A DNA stretch of 64,000 nt from Aeromicrobium sp. Root236. Lineage in GTDB: Bacteria > Actinomycetota > Actinomycetes > Propionibacteriales > Nocardioidaceae. The notes under the pieces were generated by a model. It had not been told where the DNA came from and ran no database searches. It saw nothing but the letters and a program-made list of their open reading frames with translations. The position numbers and the translations under genes are program-made. How positions within the stretch are numbered: the stretch's first letter is position 1; each line of letters opens with the position of its first letter. This document shows positions 53,328-62,502 of this stretch, piece after piece. The DNA lies in the NCBI RefSeq assembly GCF_001428805.1, contig NZ_LMIS01000001.1, positions 3,107,075-3,171,074 on the forward strand, given 5' to 3'.

Positions 53328-53735
53328 CTACGGCCTTCGGATCATCGGTAGATGGATGGCATCCATCAGTCCATTGCGTATGGCGTTGTGGGTCGAGTCC
53401 CATTTTGGATCTGACTGCAACATCCCTTCGCGAGCGAGTCGAGCCATTTCGTAGATCACGCGCCGGCATCCAGCTGGTGACACCAACGTGCGGTCGACGC
53501 AGGTGCCGATTGGGTGCTCGAGTGTTTCAACGCGATCAACTACCTGGACTGCGATCGCGCCTTGAGTGGCCGCGCGGCGCTCCTCATACGCGGCTCGTCG
53601 GCAGGCCTGCGAGCACCAGATCGGCGGTCGTCCAGTCGGCTTTCGCTTCACTTCTTTGCCGCATCGGGGGCATGTTCCCCCTGCGAGCTTTCGGCGGTTC
53701 TCCTCGCGCATTTCGCGCTCATTGTCTGTACTCAT
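53328..53735 (-). CDS. Small zinc-ribbon protein
   Basis: This 135-residue protein starts MSTDNEREMREENRRK. Cys residues in GTCPRCGKEV and PIWCSQACRRAAYEERR form a CxxC...CxxxC treble-clef or zinc-ribbon site, a form common among actinobacterial accessory genes. The C-terminal half is helical (REGMLQSDPKWDSTHNAIRNGLMDAIHL). It may bind nucleic acid. It faces the ASCH gene convergently. Function unknown. Confidence 0.68.
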   Translation of the reverse strand: MSTDNEREMREENRRKLAGGTCPRCGKEVKRKPTGRPPIWCSQACRRAAYEERRAATQGAIAVQVVDRVETLEHPIGTCVDRTLVSPAGCRRVIYEMARLAREGMLQSDPKWDSTHNAIRNGLMDAIHLPMIRRP

Positions 53736-54160
53736 GACCCCTAAGGCCTTTCGTACGGACGCAAGGGGCCACCGAGAATGCAAGAGGTGTGTGGATGTTG
53801 GACGAACAACTTTGGGCGCTGGAGGGGGTTCGCCGCGTGGATGGCGCGTACTCCTAGTTGGCAGTTCATCGCCGTCGAAACTTCGTGAAACGAAATGAAT
53901 GGCTGCGGAGTGAGTCCCGGTGTCACATCCAACGTGCCTGAGGCGACGCTGACGATGTCGTCACCAATCGTGAACCGAAGTCCTAGTCCGAAACGTTCGG
54001 ACCAGAAGGGGTGGGCGTGGATGGAGGTGGCAGTTGCCGGGCCCACCCACGTGTCCGCAGAGACTGCTGGTCTGCGTTGAGATAGCAGAGCCCGATCCCT
54101 AGACGGTTCCATTGAATGGCGTTACGATCACACCTAGTGGAACACCCTAGGAGGAATCTC
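53736..54160. other. Intergenic region before the glycosidase operon, no convincing gene
   Basis: A minus-strand ORF at 53741-54112 and a plus-strand ORF at 53895-54080 are open, but neither shows family features, and they overlap on opposite strands. The region contains ACCCCTAAGGCCT at 53737-53749 and a clear ribosome-binding site AGGAGG at 54149-54154. It likely holds the promoter of the beta-helix gene. Confidence 0.5.
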
Positions 54161-57100
54161 GTGCCCGGTCCGACCATTCAGTTTCGGCGTTTGAAGCACC
54201 TGCTCATCGCATTTACCTCACTCTTCCTTACGATCGGAGTGTTGGCTGGAGTTTCGGCGTCGAGTGCGACAGCTACCGGCGCACCGGTCGTGATCACGGC
54301 TTCGCCCTCTGGCAGTGGGTCGGCGTGCACCCGCAGTCACCCCTGCAAACTGTCGACCGCCAAATCGCATGCGAGGGTGTACGCGGCTATCAGCGGACGC
54401 GACGTTCAGGTCGTGCTGCTCGGCGGGACGTACCGAGTCACGAAGCCACTGCAGTTTTCCTCGGCTGACTCCGGGCGAGGGAAGCACTCGGTCTCCTACG
54501 TCGCCGCATCCGGAGCGACCCCTGTCATCTCGGGAGGTCGTCTGGTCTCCGGATGGAAAGTGTCGGATTCAAAGAAGAGGATCTACCGGGCGAAAGTGGG
54601 GGCCGCCGCATTCCGTGACCTGTATGTCGACGGGCGCCGGGCAGTTCGGGCGCGTGGGCCGATGAACCCAGCGGGCGTCGTTTCCACGGCCGATGGTTAC
54701 TCACTTCCAGACTCGACGATGAGCGCCTGGAAGGACACGTCTGCGATGGAGGCGGTGGCCCGCATCTACTGGAAGGAGCTGCGGTGCCCGGTCGCGAACA
54801 TCACGGGGACGCAGATGACTTTCAAGCAGCCCTGCTGGAAGAACGCGAACTTGCACTCGGGACTGGGTATGCAGAACGTTGCTTGGTTCGAGAACGCCTA
54901 TGAACTTCTCGACTCCGCAGGGGAGTGGTACTACAGCAAGCCGAGCGGATACCTCTACTACAAGCCGCTCCCGGGACAGAGCATGAAGACTGCGAAGGTC
55001 ACGGTGCCCGTCGCTGAGCAGCTTGTAGTCGTCAAGGGAACGGCAGACAAGCCGGTGGAGAATCTCAATTTCTATGGCATCAATTTTCGCGAGACGACCT
55101 GGAACAGCCCGAGCTCTGCTGAGGGTTACACGCCCGCTCAGTCCGGATTCCGTGTCATGGGCGAGAACAGCGGTTGGGCGTCTGCGCGTACCAAATGGGT
55201 GCAATCACCCGCGGCTGTTTCCTTCCGTTATGCGAAGAACGTGGACTTCTCTCGAAACCTGATGCGAAACATCGGGTCGGCTGGACTGAATCTTGAAACC
55301 GGTGTGCAGGACGCGAATGTTTCGGGCAACGGGTTCACGGACATCGGGCTTAGCGCCATCCAGCTTGGCGGGATCACGGAGAAGGACCACCACCCTGCTG
55401 TGAGCGGAGATGAGACGCAAGACCTCGCCGTGACGAACAACATCATCAGGACGGCCGGAGCGCACTATCGCGACGGGGTCGGGATCTGGGCCGGCTACAT
55501 TTCTGACTCGCGTATTGAGCACAATGACCTCAAGTCCCTTCCGTACTCCGGGATCTCGTTTGGATGGGGCTGGGGGCTGTTCGATGAAGGCGGAAATCCG
55601 AACTATGACGGCAACGGTGACGTACCCGTCTACGACTCACCTTCGAACAACACTGGCAACTCTGTCCGCTGGAACCGCATCTCCGACTACATGCGCGAGT
55701 TGGCGGACGGCGCTGGGATCTACACCCTGGGCAACGCCGGAGGCAGCGTGGTCAGCGACAACTACATCACTGATTTGAAGAACCCGAACTACTTTGGGAT
55801 CTACTTGGATGAGGGCTCGAGCGGCCTGCGGCTGAACCGCAACGTCACGTGCCGCACCGGGGAAAGCTGGTTGAACGTGCACGCCAGCTTCCGCAACGTC
55901 ATCCTTCACAACTTCGCTGACGTTGATGAATACAAGATTCCCGGCACAGAGCCGTCAGTCGTGGACATTGATGAAAACTCGAGCGGTTTGCCCTGCCAGG
56001 CACTGCCAGCCTCGATCATGAAGAGTGCCGGGCTGACGCCCGGATCGGTCAGCAAGTTCTCGTCGCCGTGGAGGGCTCTCGTTGCGCGGCCCGACTCCGC
56101 CGACAATGAGGCGCCTGCGAAGGTTTCGGGTCTGCAGGTTGTCGCAAGCACGAGTTCGCGAGCCACCCTGGACTGGGACACTTCGACGGATAACCTCGGG
56201 ACCACCGGTTATGAGGTCTCGGTGAACGGCGTGGTGTCCTACGCAACGGAGCACCCGGGCGTGACCTTGGGTCGGCTCACTGCAGGTAAGTCGATCGACA
56301 TCTCAGTCCGCGCCCGGGACGCCGCCGGCAACCTCTCGAAGGATCGGACGATCACGTTTGACGTTCCCGAAGCCAGCGAGTCGGACACCACTCCGCCCAC
56401 TGCTCCGAGCAACCTCAGGGTTGCCGGTGCTGGAACGTCGTCGATCGTGCTCGAGTGGTCGCCGTCAGAGGATCTCGTGGGCGTGGAGAAGTACGAAGTT
56501 ACGGTTGGGGGACATGAGCCGATCACGACGAACAAGACGAGTGTTGCCGTCCCCGGCTTGGAAGCGGATGCCAGCTTCGACGTGAAGGTCGTCGCGATGG
56601 ATGCCGCAGACAACACCAGTGCCGAGGCAACGATCGCTGCGGAAACCAAGCCCGTACCTGCTCGGCCGGAGGCCCTAGATCTGCCTGGCCTCGTGTTGTG
56701 GCTGGACCGCGGGTCGGTCACTGCCGGTGATGGGGATCGCGTCGCAGTCTGGTCTGACTCCTCGGGCTCAGGTCACGACGCTGCCCAGGCCACCGAGAAT
56801 GCTCGACCTCTGCTCGACGCAGCCGGGGACGGCTCCCGTGGTGCGTTGGAGTTCAACGGCGCATCCAGGCTGTTGGAGACTGGCGAACCGGTGACAGACA
56901 GCCAGCAGTACACCGTGGCGGTCGTTTCGACGGTCGACACCGATGCCTGGGGTCCCTTCTACAACGGGGACAGCAGTTTCGACGGCTACGGCTTCTACAA
57001 GTTGCAGACGAGCCTGCACGGCACCATCCACGGCGGTTCGGGATTCAACACCTACGGACCGGTCGAGAATGCGGGTCAGGTGCAGGTGCAGACAATCGTG

Positions 57101-57319
57101 GGAAGCGCCGGCGAGGAGCGCATGTACGTGGATGGGGCGCAATCCGGCAATGCGGCGACGACTTCGCCGAAGAAGCCGACGCGCTCGACATTGATCGGCG
57201 CGGTGGACCGTTTCGCACCGTTTGCTGGCGACATCGCCGAGGTTGTGGTCTTTGATAGGGCTCTATCGAGTGAGGAGCTCCAGTCCGTCAACGACTTCCT
57301 CATCAACCGCCACAGCTGA
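54161..57319 (+). CDS. Secreted right-handed beta-helix glycosidase-like protein with FN3 and LamG-like domains
   Basis: GTG 54161 follows AGGAGG with a 6-base gap and starts a signal peptide (LLIAFTSLFLTIGVLAGVSA). The ~600-residue catalytic part is a beta-helix (PCKLSTAKSHARVYA, VVLLGGTYRVTKPLQF, FYGINFRETTW, NIIRTAGAHYRDGVGIWAG), resembling family GH141-type enzymes for plant polysaccharides; that family assignment is tentative. Two FN3 domains (~650-735, ~745-835) and a C-terminal LamG-like sugar-binding domain (from LPGLVLWLD, ~840-1052) follow. 1052 residues. First gene of the catabolic cluster. Confidence 0.8.
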   Translation: MPGPTIQFRRLKHLLIAFTSLFLTIGVLAGVSASSATATGAPVVITASPSGSGSACTRSHPCKLSTAKSHARVYAAISGRDVQVVLLGGTYRVTKPLQFSSADSGRGKHSVSYVAASGATPVISGGRLVSGWKVSDSKKRIYRAKVGAAAFRDLYVDGRRAVRARGPMNPAGVVSTADGYSLPDSTMSAWKDTSAMEAVARIYWKELRCPVANITGTQMTFKQPCWKNANLHSGLGMQNVAWFENAYELLDSAGEWYYSKPSGYLYYKPLPGQSMKTAKVTVPVAEQLVVVKGTADKPVENLNFYGINFRETTWNSPSSAEGYTPAQSGFRVMGENSGWASARTKWVQSPAAVSFRYAKNVDFSRNLMRNIGSAGLNLETGVQDANVSGNGFTDIGLSAIQLGGITEKDHHPAVSGDETQDLAVTNNIIRTAGAHYRDGVGIWAGYISDSRIEHNDLKSLPYSGISFGWGWGLFDEGGNPNYDGNGDVPVYDSPSNNTGNSVRWNRISDYMRELADGAGIYTLGNAGGSVVSDNYITDLKNPNYFGIYLDEGSSGLRLNRNVTCRTGESWLNVHASFRNVILHNFADVDEYKIPGTEPSVVDIDENSSGLPCQALPASIMKSAGLTPGSVSKFSSPWRALVARPDSADNEAPAKVSGLQVVASTSSRATLDWDTSTDNLGTTGYEVSVNGVVSYATEHPGVTLGRLTAGKSIDISVRARDAAGNLSKDRTITFDVPEASESDTTPPTAPSNLRVAGAGTSSIVLEWSPSEDLVGVEKYEVTVGGHEPITTNKTSVAVPGLEADASFDVKVVAMDAADNTSAEATIAAETKPVPARPEALDLPGLVLWLDRGSVTAGDGDRVAVWSDSSGSGHDAAQATENARPLLDAAGDGSRGALEFNGASRLLETGEPVTDSQQYTVAVVSTVDTDAWGPFYNGDSSFDGYGFYKLQTSLHGTIHGGSGFNTYGPVENAGQVQVQTIVGSAGEERMYVDGAQSGNAATTSPKKPTRSTLIGAVDRFAPFAGDIAEVVVFDRALSSEELQSVNDFLINRHS

Positions 57320-57327
57320 CCCGAGAC

Positions 57328-57370
57328 GAGCGCGTGGGGCCTTGGACTCGGTCCAGGGCTCCACACGCTC
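57328..57370 (+). terminator. 20-bp hairpin between the glycosidase and dehydratase genes
   Basis: GAGCGCGTGGGGCCTTGGAC pairs with GTCCAGGGCTCCACACGCTC, with three G-U pairs, around TCG. No T-run follows, so it may be a terminator, attenuator or mRNA processing site within the operon. Confidence 0.45.
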
Positions 57371-57402
57371 GCTCCGGGAAACCGATTCGAAGGGAGATCG
57401 CA

Positions 57403-58455
57403 GTGCTGATCTCATCTGTAGACGTACGCCTGGTGGACGTGCCGCCAGCCGAGCCGCAGTTTCACTGGCGAGCTGGCCTGATGTCCTCGCCGCGGGGCGT
57501 GACGTCAGCCGGTGTCCTCCGAATCGAGACCGAGAGCGGCCATGTAGGCGAGGCGTACTGCGTGCGAGGGCCGATCTTCAGCGACATCGTTGACCGTGTC
57601 CTTCGTGATGCGTTGATCGGCAAGGACGCCTCGTTGCGGGAGTGGCTGTGGCACCTGGTGTGGGAAGCCGACAGAATCGAGGAGCTCCCGATCTACACGT
57701 TGGGCGTCGTGGACGTCGCGTTGTGGGACATGGCTGGACGGCGGTATGGGGTCCCTGCGTACGAGTTGATGGGTGGATACCGGCGAGAAATACCGGCTTA
57801 CGCGTCGACCAGCACGTTTGGTGACGTCGCCGAATTTCTTGACGTGGCGGATCAATGTTTGGCACTGGGCTATAAGGCGATCAAACTTCACGCATGGGGC
57901 AATGCGCGAGCTGACGCTGAACTCTGCGTCCGGTTAAGAGAGCATGTTGGCGACGACGTCGACCTGATGTACGACGGCTCGGCTGGATTCGACCTGGCCG
58001 ACGCGGTCTACCTCGGTGATGCGATCGCCAGCGCCGGCTACCGGTGGTACGAAGAACCGATGCGAGAGGCCAGCATCGGTGCGTATGAAGTACTCGCGAC
58101 CAAAACGCGTGCCCCGCTTCTCGTGGCAGAGACCTCGGACGGCAGCCACTACAACGCCGCAGACTTCATCCGGTCAGGCTGCGCGACCTATGTGCGGACG
58201 AGCTCCATGTACAAGGGCGGGTTCACAGGCGCCCTACGCACGGCCCATCTCGCCGAGGCTCACATGCTGCGTGCGGAGGTTCACGCCCCAGGGATCGAGA
58301 GTCAGCATCTGTGCATGTCGATTCCGAGCTGCACCTACTACGAGTCTCTTGTCACGTCGAATCCCGTGAGGCGTGAGCTGGCCGTGACCGACCAGGGCCT
58401 GGTCCTGGCCCCTGAAGGACCAGGAGTAGGCCTTCCCGAGTTCGCTCGCCTCTAG
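57403..58455 (+). CDS. Mandelate racemase/muconate-lactonising (enolase superfamily) enzyme 1
   Basis: This metal-dependent sugar-acid dehydratase or racemase has 350 residues. The N-terminal capping domain has VLRIETESGHVGEAYCVRG; the barrel has Lys-x-His (AIKLHAWG), and metal ligands in DLMYDGSAGF, RWYEEP and LLVAETSDG. The terminal EVHAPGIESQHLCM supplies further residues. The KxH variant indicates a subfamily different from its neighbour. GTG 57403 follows AGGGAG. It is in the same operon as a second MR/MLE enzyme. Confidence 0.82.
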   Translation: MLISSVDVRLVDVPPAEPQFHWRAGLMSSPRGVTSAGVLRIETESGHVGEAYCVRGPIFSDIVDRVLRDALIGKDASLREWLWHLVWEADRIEELPIYTLGVVDVALWDMAGRRYGVPAYELMGGYRREIPAYASTSTFGDVAEFLDVADQCLALGYKAIKLHAWGNARADAELCVRLREHVGDDVDLMYDGSAGFDLADAVYLGDAIASAGYRWYEEPMREASIGAYEVLATKTRAPLLVAETSDGSHYNAADFIRSGCATYVRTSSMYKGGFTGALRTAHLAEAHMLRAEVHAPGIESQHLCMSIPSCTYYESLVTSNPVRRELAVTDQGLVLAPEGPGVGLPEFARL

Positions 58456-58486
58456 TCAGTTCTCACAATCCCTCCGAAGGAGCTTC

Positions 58487-58810
58487 ATGACGTTCGCACG
58501 TGCCGGAGCGCTAGTACTCGAGCGCTCTGTCGTCTCAGTTGAGGCGGGTGTCTGGCCTGACCTGTCTGGCCCGGTCGACATCGACGCGAGCAGCTGTGAG
58601 CGAATCCCGGAGATTCGCCGGGCGACTGAGAGAGGGGAGTTCCCGCGTACTGAGGGCGCTTTGGAGAGTCGGCGGCTCACCGGGCGGCTGGTCTCGACCG
58701 ATCATGGCGCGCGAGGTGTGTGGTCTCTCGCCGATCCGCGCAACGGTCCAAACACGGGCGCCGCCCTCGAGGCTGACGGTGGAACGATGAGCTTGGTCGT
58801 GCCCGAATGA
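58487..58810 (+). CDS. Hypothetical small protein within the sugar-acid operon
   Basis: This 107-residue protein starts with MTFARAGALVLERSVVSVEAG, preceded by AAGGAG (58477-58482). No domain is recognised. It has no signal peptide. Its stop overlaps the AKR start (ATGA). The coupling and RBS make it likely real; its role is unknown, perhaps a subunit or an enzyme of unrecognised fold. Confidence 0.6.
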   Translation: MTFARAGALVLERSVVSVEAGVWPDLSGPVDIDASSCERIPEIRRATERGEFPRTEGALESRRLTGRLVSTDHGARGVWSLADPRNGPNTGAALEADGGTMSLVVPE

Positions 58811-59787
58811 ATGGGTCGGAACGGACACATTCTCCTGCCTCACTGGGTATGGGGACGGCAGGCATCGGGAACTTGCGCGAGGCCGTCTCAGATGATGCGG
58901 CCCGCGACACCGTCGGCGCGGCGATCGAGAGTGGTCTCGAGGTTTTCGACACGGCGCCGCACTACGGACTCGGGCTCGCCGAAGAGCGACTGGGTCAGGC
59001 GATAAAGGACATCGGCGTCACGGGGCTTCGAGTCATGACAAAGGTGGGTCGAGTTCTGGAGCCGAACCCTTCGCCGACCGGGTCAGACCTTCCCGCCGGC
59101 GGATTCGCGGTCTCGGACGTCCTCCGGCGACGGTTCGACTTCAGCGCTGCCGGTATCAAACGCAGCTGCGAAGAAAGCCTTGCGAGACTGCAAATCGATG
59201 CGTTGGACACGATCTTCCTCCACGACCCTGAAGGTCACATGCCTCAGGCGCGTGACGAGGGCGTGTGGGCAGCGCTCGACCTGAAACGAGCGGGAGTGGC
59301 TCGCCGCGTTGGTGTGGCCACGAACAGCGCGGTGACTGCGTCTGCCTTCGCTGAGGATGGGTTGGTAGACGTGGTGATGCTGGCCGGTCGGTGGACGCTC
59401 CTCGATCGCACGGGGGAGGCTGCTCTGGACGCCTGTGCGGCCAAGGGAATCGCCGTCTATTGCGCGGCTCCGTACAACTCCGGAATCCTCGCAGAACCTG
59501 TGGTCCGTCGCGCTGCGAGCTTCGACTATGCAGAAGCGTCTACTGCGATGCTCGATCTCGCAGATCAGATGGCGAATCTCTGCCGAGACTACGGCGCTGT
59601 CCTGCCTCAGGCCGCGTTGCAGTTCCCGCTCAGACACCCGGCCGTCGAACGCGTGATCGTCGGAGCCCGAGCTCCCGCCGAGATTCGTGAAACCGCACGC
59701 CGTTTCGCAGCGCCGGTCGACCACCTCGGCCTGTGGCGCGAGCTTGACGAACTTGCCGTTTCCAGTCCACTTTTCAAATCAGCTTAG
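58807..59787 (+). CDS. Aldo/keto reductase
   Basis: This 326-residue NADPH-dependent oxidoreductase shows VFDTAPHYGLGLAEERLGQAI (catalytic Asp and Tyr), VMTKVGRV (Lys) and LDTIFLHDPE (His), the AKR tetrad, and the C-terminal cofactor-binding RVIVGARAPAEIRET. It may reduce or oxidise a sugar, such as L-fucose, D-galactose or L-rhamnose dehydrogenase-like AKRs. ATG 58807 overlaps the previous stop. Confidence 0.88.
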   Translation: MNGSERTHSPASLGMGTAGIGNLREAVSDDAARDTVGAAIESGLEVFDTAPHYGLGLAEERLGQAIKDIGVTGLRVMTKVGRVLEPNPSPTGSDLPAGGFAVSDVLRRRFDFSAAGIKRSCEESLARLQIDALDTIFLHDPEGHMPQARDEGVWAALDLKRAGVARRVGVATNSAVTASAFAEDGLVDVVMLAGRWTLLDRTGEAALDACAAKGIAVYCAAPYNSGILAEPVVRRAASFDYAEASTAMLDLADQMANLCRDYGAVLPQAALQFPLRHPAVERVIVGARAPAEIRETARRFAAPVDHLGLWRELDELAVSSPLFKSA

Positions 59788-59797
59788 GGAGAACGCT

Positions 59798-61006
59798 ATG
59801 AAGATCGTCTCGATAAAGGCCACCCCCATCACCGTTCCGCTCGTTAAACCGGTTCGCTGGTCGTTCGGGGTCGAGACCACGACGACCCGCGTCATTGTGG
59901 AGCTCATGACGGATGAAGGCCTCGTCGGCATCGGTGAGACCCGCGGAGGCGACGAAGTGGTCAACGCGCTCAAACTCCATGAAGACCTCGTCCTGGGAGT
60001 GGACCCCTTCGACGTTTGGAAGATTGCCCGCCGGTTCGGGATCTTTCGCATGACGAGTGAGCAGCTGGCGCTGGTCGGAGCCGCGAAGCTCGCCGGCGCT
60101 GCCGTTGAGATGGCGTGCTGGGATCTGATGGGCAAGGCTCTGGGGAAGAGCTGTTCTGACCTGTGGGGAGGGGCGCAGAAACCCAGTGTGGAATTCGCCG
60201 CGTACGCGTTCTACCGTTACGACTCGCCGAATCATGTTGGCGCGGGAGACCGCGCTGAGGGCATTGTCGACCACGCGGAGGAGCTAGTCGAAACGCATGG
60301 TTTCCGCGATGTGAAGCTTAAGAACGGGGTGCTGCACCCTGACGAGGAGCTGAAGTCGGTCGAGATGACGCGCGAGCGGCTGGCTGGCCGTATGCGTTAC
60401 CTGCGACTGGATCCGAATGGAGTCTGGTCAGTGGAGACCTCCATTCGATTCCTCAACGCGATCGAGGGTCACGACATAGAGTTCTGCGAGGACCCCACGT
60501 GGGGTTTGCAAGGTATGTCGCTGGTGCGCGACCGTGTGCGCGTGCCGCTCGCGACGAACATGGCTTTGGTCAACTTCGAGCAGTTCCCCATCGCGGCGCA
60601 GGTGCGAGGCGTGGACATCGTGCTCGGCGACGTTCACTTCTGGGGCGGACCGCTGGCAGTCCTGCAACTCGCCAAGTGCTGCGAGACCTTCAATATGGGA
60701 ATGAGTATGCACAGCGACCGGGAACTCGGTATCTCGACTGCAGCGATCCTGCACCTTGCAGCCGCAGAGCCCGGGATCAGTCACAGCATCGACTCGCACC
60801 TCCCTGAGCAGAGCGATGACGTCATCGCTGAACCTTTCGTCTTCGAGGAGGGTCGGCTCACCGTGCCTACGGGTCCGGGCCTCGGCGTGGAGCTCGATCC
60901 GGACAAGCTTCAGCGATACGCCGAGCACCACCGCAAGGTCGGCGAGGCCAGCGAGTTCAGCGATCCAGGCGACCCCTCGTTCATTCCCCGCCTCCCGAAG
61001 TTCTGA
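59798..61006 (+). CDS. Glucarate dehydratase-like enolase-superfamily enzyme
   Basis: This 402-residue dehydratase of acid sugars has the GlucD-type active site: Lys-x-Lys in DVKLKNGV, LDPNGVW, FCEDPTWGLQG, VPLATNMALVNF and His/Asp in MHSDRELGIS. Family knowledge links this arrangement to glucarate/galactarate-type dehydration to 2-keto-3-deoxy products. ATG 59798 follows AGGGAG. The substrate could be another sugar acid. Confidence 0.83.
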   Translation: MKIVSIKATPITVPLVKPVRWSFGVETTTTRVIVELMTDEGLVGIGETRGGDEVVNALKLHEDLVLGVDPFDVWKIARRFGIFRMTSEQLALVGAAKLAGAAVEMACWDLMGKALGKSCSDLWGGAQKPSVEFAAYAFYRYDSPNHVGAGDRAEGIVDHAEELVETHGFRDVKLKNGVLHPDEELKSVEMTRERLAGRMRYLRLDPNGVWSVETSIRFLNAIEGHDIEFCEDPTWGLQGMSLVRDRVRVPLATNMALVNFEQFPIAAQVRGVDIVLGDVHFWGGPLAVLQLAKCCETFNMGMSMHSDRELGISTAAILHLAAAEPGISHSIDSHLPEQSDDVIAEPFVFEEGRLTVPTGPGLGVELDPDKLQRYAEHHRKVGEASEFSDPGDPSFIPRLPKF

Positions 61007-61008
61007 TC

Positions 61009-62499
61009 GTGACCACTCTCCGGGTCGGGGTTGCGAGCATCATTCAGGAGACGAATACCTTCGCCCCAAACCTCACGGGCATCGACAATTTCACCAGTCA
61101 GGGCTTGTGGTTCGGGGACGAGGCGATCCGCCGCACGGCTGGGGTGAACTGCGAGTTCACGGGTGCAGTCGAGCAGCTCGAAAGTGACGGTATTGCACCG
61201 GTACCTCTTGTCAGGGCCTGGGCTCTCGCGAGTGGACGCCTTACAGACGAAACCTTGCTTGTCCTGATTGATCACCTGCAGTCGACCCTTCTGGCCGCTG
61301 GCGAGCTTGATGGTGTCGTGCTCTGCCTCCATGGTGCCTTGGCCTCAGAGGCGTCGGATTGTGCCGATTCGGATCTTGTTGCTGCGGCGCGTGCAGTTGT
61401 CGGACACTCGTGCCCAATCGTCGTAACCCTTGACCTCCACGCGAACGTGACGGCGTCGATGATCGAAGGCTGTGACGCTGTCGTGGGGTTCAAGACCTAT
61501 CCCCACATCGACCAAAGCAAGACTGGAGCGCAGGCGGCGAGGATCATGAAGGCGATTCTCAATGACCCGGAGATCGTTGAAACGGTTGCTGCGAAAAGGC
61601 CAATGCTCGTGCCGGCGGAGAGCCAGAGTACGACCGACGGCCCGCTCGTCGAAGCTGTCCGACTCGCGGAGCAGGCGATCAGCGACTCAATCCTCGATGT
61701 GTCGATCTTCCCCGTGCAACCCTGGTTGGACGTAGAAGAACTCGGCCTTGCCGTGACTGTCACGCATCTCGGTGACAGGGAGGCTGCGATGTCTATCGCG
61801 GAAGAGATTGCAACCAACATTTGGGGCCGGCGACACCAGTTCGCGGTCGAACTCGTTCCTGTCGAGGAAGCGATCGCTCGCGCTTCCCGCAGTTTTGAGA
61901 TGGCCCATGGGCTCACCCTGCTCGTTCATTCCTCAGATTCGCCCACAGCTGGCGCCGCGGCGGACAGCCCGCTGCTTCTTAGGTCGGTCTTGAAGTCGGC
62001 GAGCACGCCTCCCTGCCTATTGACACTGGTCGATCCTGATGTGGCCCGAATGTGCCAGAGTCTCGCACCAAATGATCTGCTCGAGACCGTCGTAGGTGCC
62101 TCTCTCGAGACCCGATGGGCACGGCCCCTTTCGTTGGAGGCGGTGCTCCTGGACAGGGGTTCTGGCTCAGTGCGTCTCAACGGAGCCGTCATGGAGGGAC
62201 AGGACGTCTCCGTCGGCGCCTGGGCCGTGTTGCAGTGCGGTCATCACCGAGTCCTTGTGACGGAAGAGCCGACGCCCACCTTCGATCCTGCGGGATACGA
62301 GAGCTTCGGAGTGTCATTGGACGGGATTGCGGCAGTGGAAGTGCGATCCGCGAACCTTTTCCGTAGCGGATGGCACGGGAGATACGCCAACGCCATCTTC
62401 CTCGATTTGCCCGGCGCCAGCACCCCGCGCCTGGAGACCCTCGAGTTTCATCGAGCGCCGGCGGTCTTTCCTCTGGTCGACGCCGTGCTTGAGGCGTAG
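61009..62499 (+). CDS. M81-family metalloprotein (MlrC/microcystinase C-like)
   Basis: The 496-residue protein matches the MlrC family: VASIIQETNTFAPN at the N-terminus, VLCLHGALASE, and the zinc-binding TLDLHANVTASM, followed by VGFKTYPHIDQSKTG. The C-terminal MlrC domain has VHSSDSPTAGAAADSPLLL. Known members include microcystin-degrading peptidases, but many others of unknown use occur beside sugar genes. GTG start two bases after the previous stop; cotranscribed. Confidence 0.9.
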   Translation: MTTLRVGVASIIQETNTFAPNLTGIDNFTSQGLWFGDEAIRRTAGVNCEFTGAVEQLESDGIAPVPLVRAWALASGRLTDETLLVLIDHLQSTLLAAGELDGVVLCLHGALASEASDCADSDLVAAARAVVGHSCPIVVTLDLHANVTASMIEGCDAVVGFKTYPHIDQSKTGAQAARIMKAILNDPEIVETVAAKRPMLVPAESQSTTDGPLVEAVRLAEQAISDSILDVSIFPVQPWLDVEELGLAVTVTHLGDREAAMSIAEEIATNIWGRRHQFAVELVPVEEAIARASRSFEMAHGLTLLVHSSDSPTAGAAADSPLLLRSVLKSASTPPCLLTLVDPDVARMCQSLAPNDLLETVVGASLETRWARPLSLEAVLLDRGSGSVRLNGAVMEGQDVSVGAWAVLQCGHHRVLVTEEPTPTFDPAGYESFGVSLDGIAAVEVRSANLFRSGWHGRYANAIFLDLPGASTPRLETLEFHRAPAVFPLVDAVLEA

Positions 62500-62502
62500 G
62501 TA

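Noticed and set aside
53741..54112. 123-codon minus-strand ORF before the glycosidase gene
   Set aside because: No recognisable domain, and a shorter plus-strand frame overlaps it; listed only as an uncertain intergenic region.
57328..57370. Ordinary rho-independent terminator splitting the sugar operon
   Set aside because: The stem is strong, but no T-run follows and a good ribosome-binding site begins soon after, so it is listed as an uncertain hairpin.
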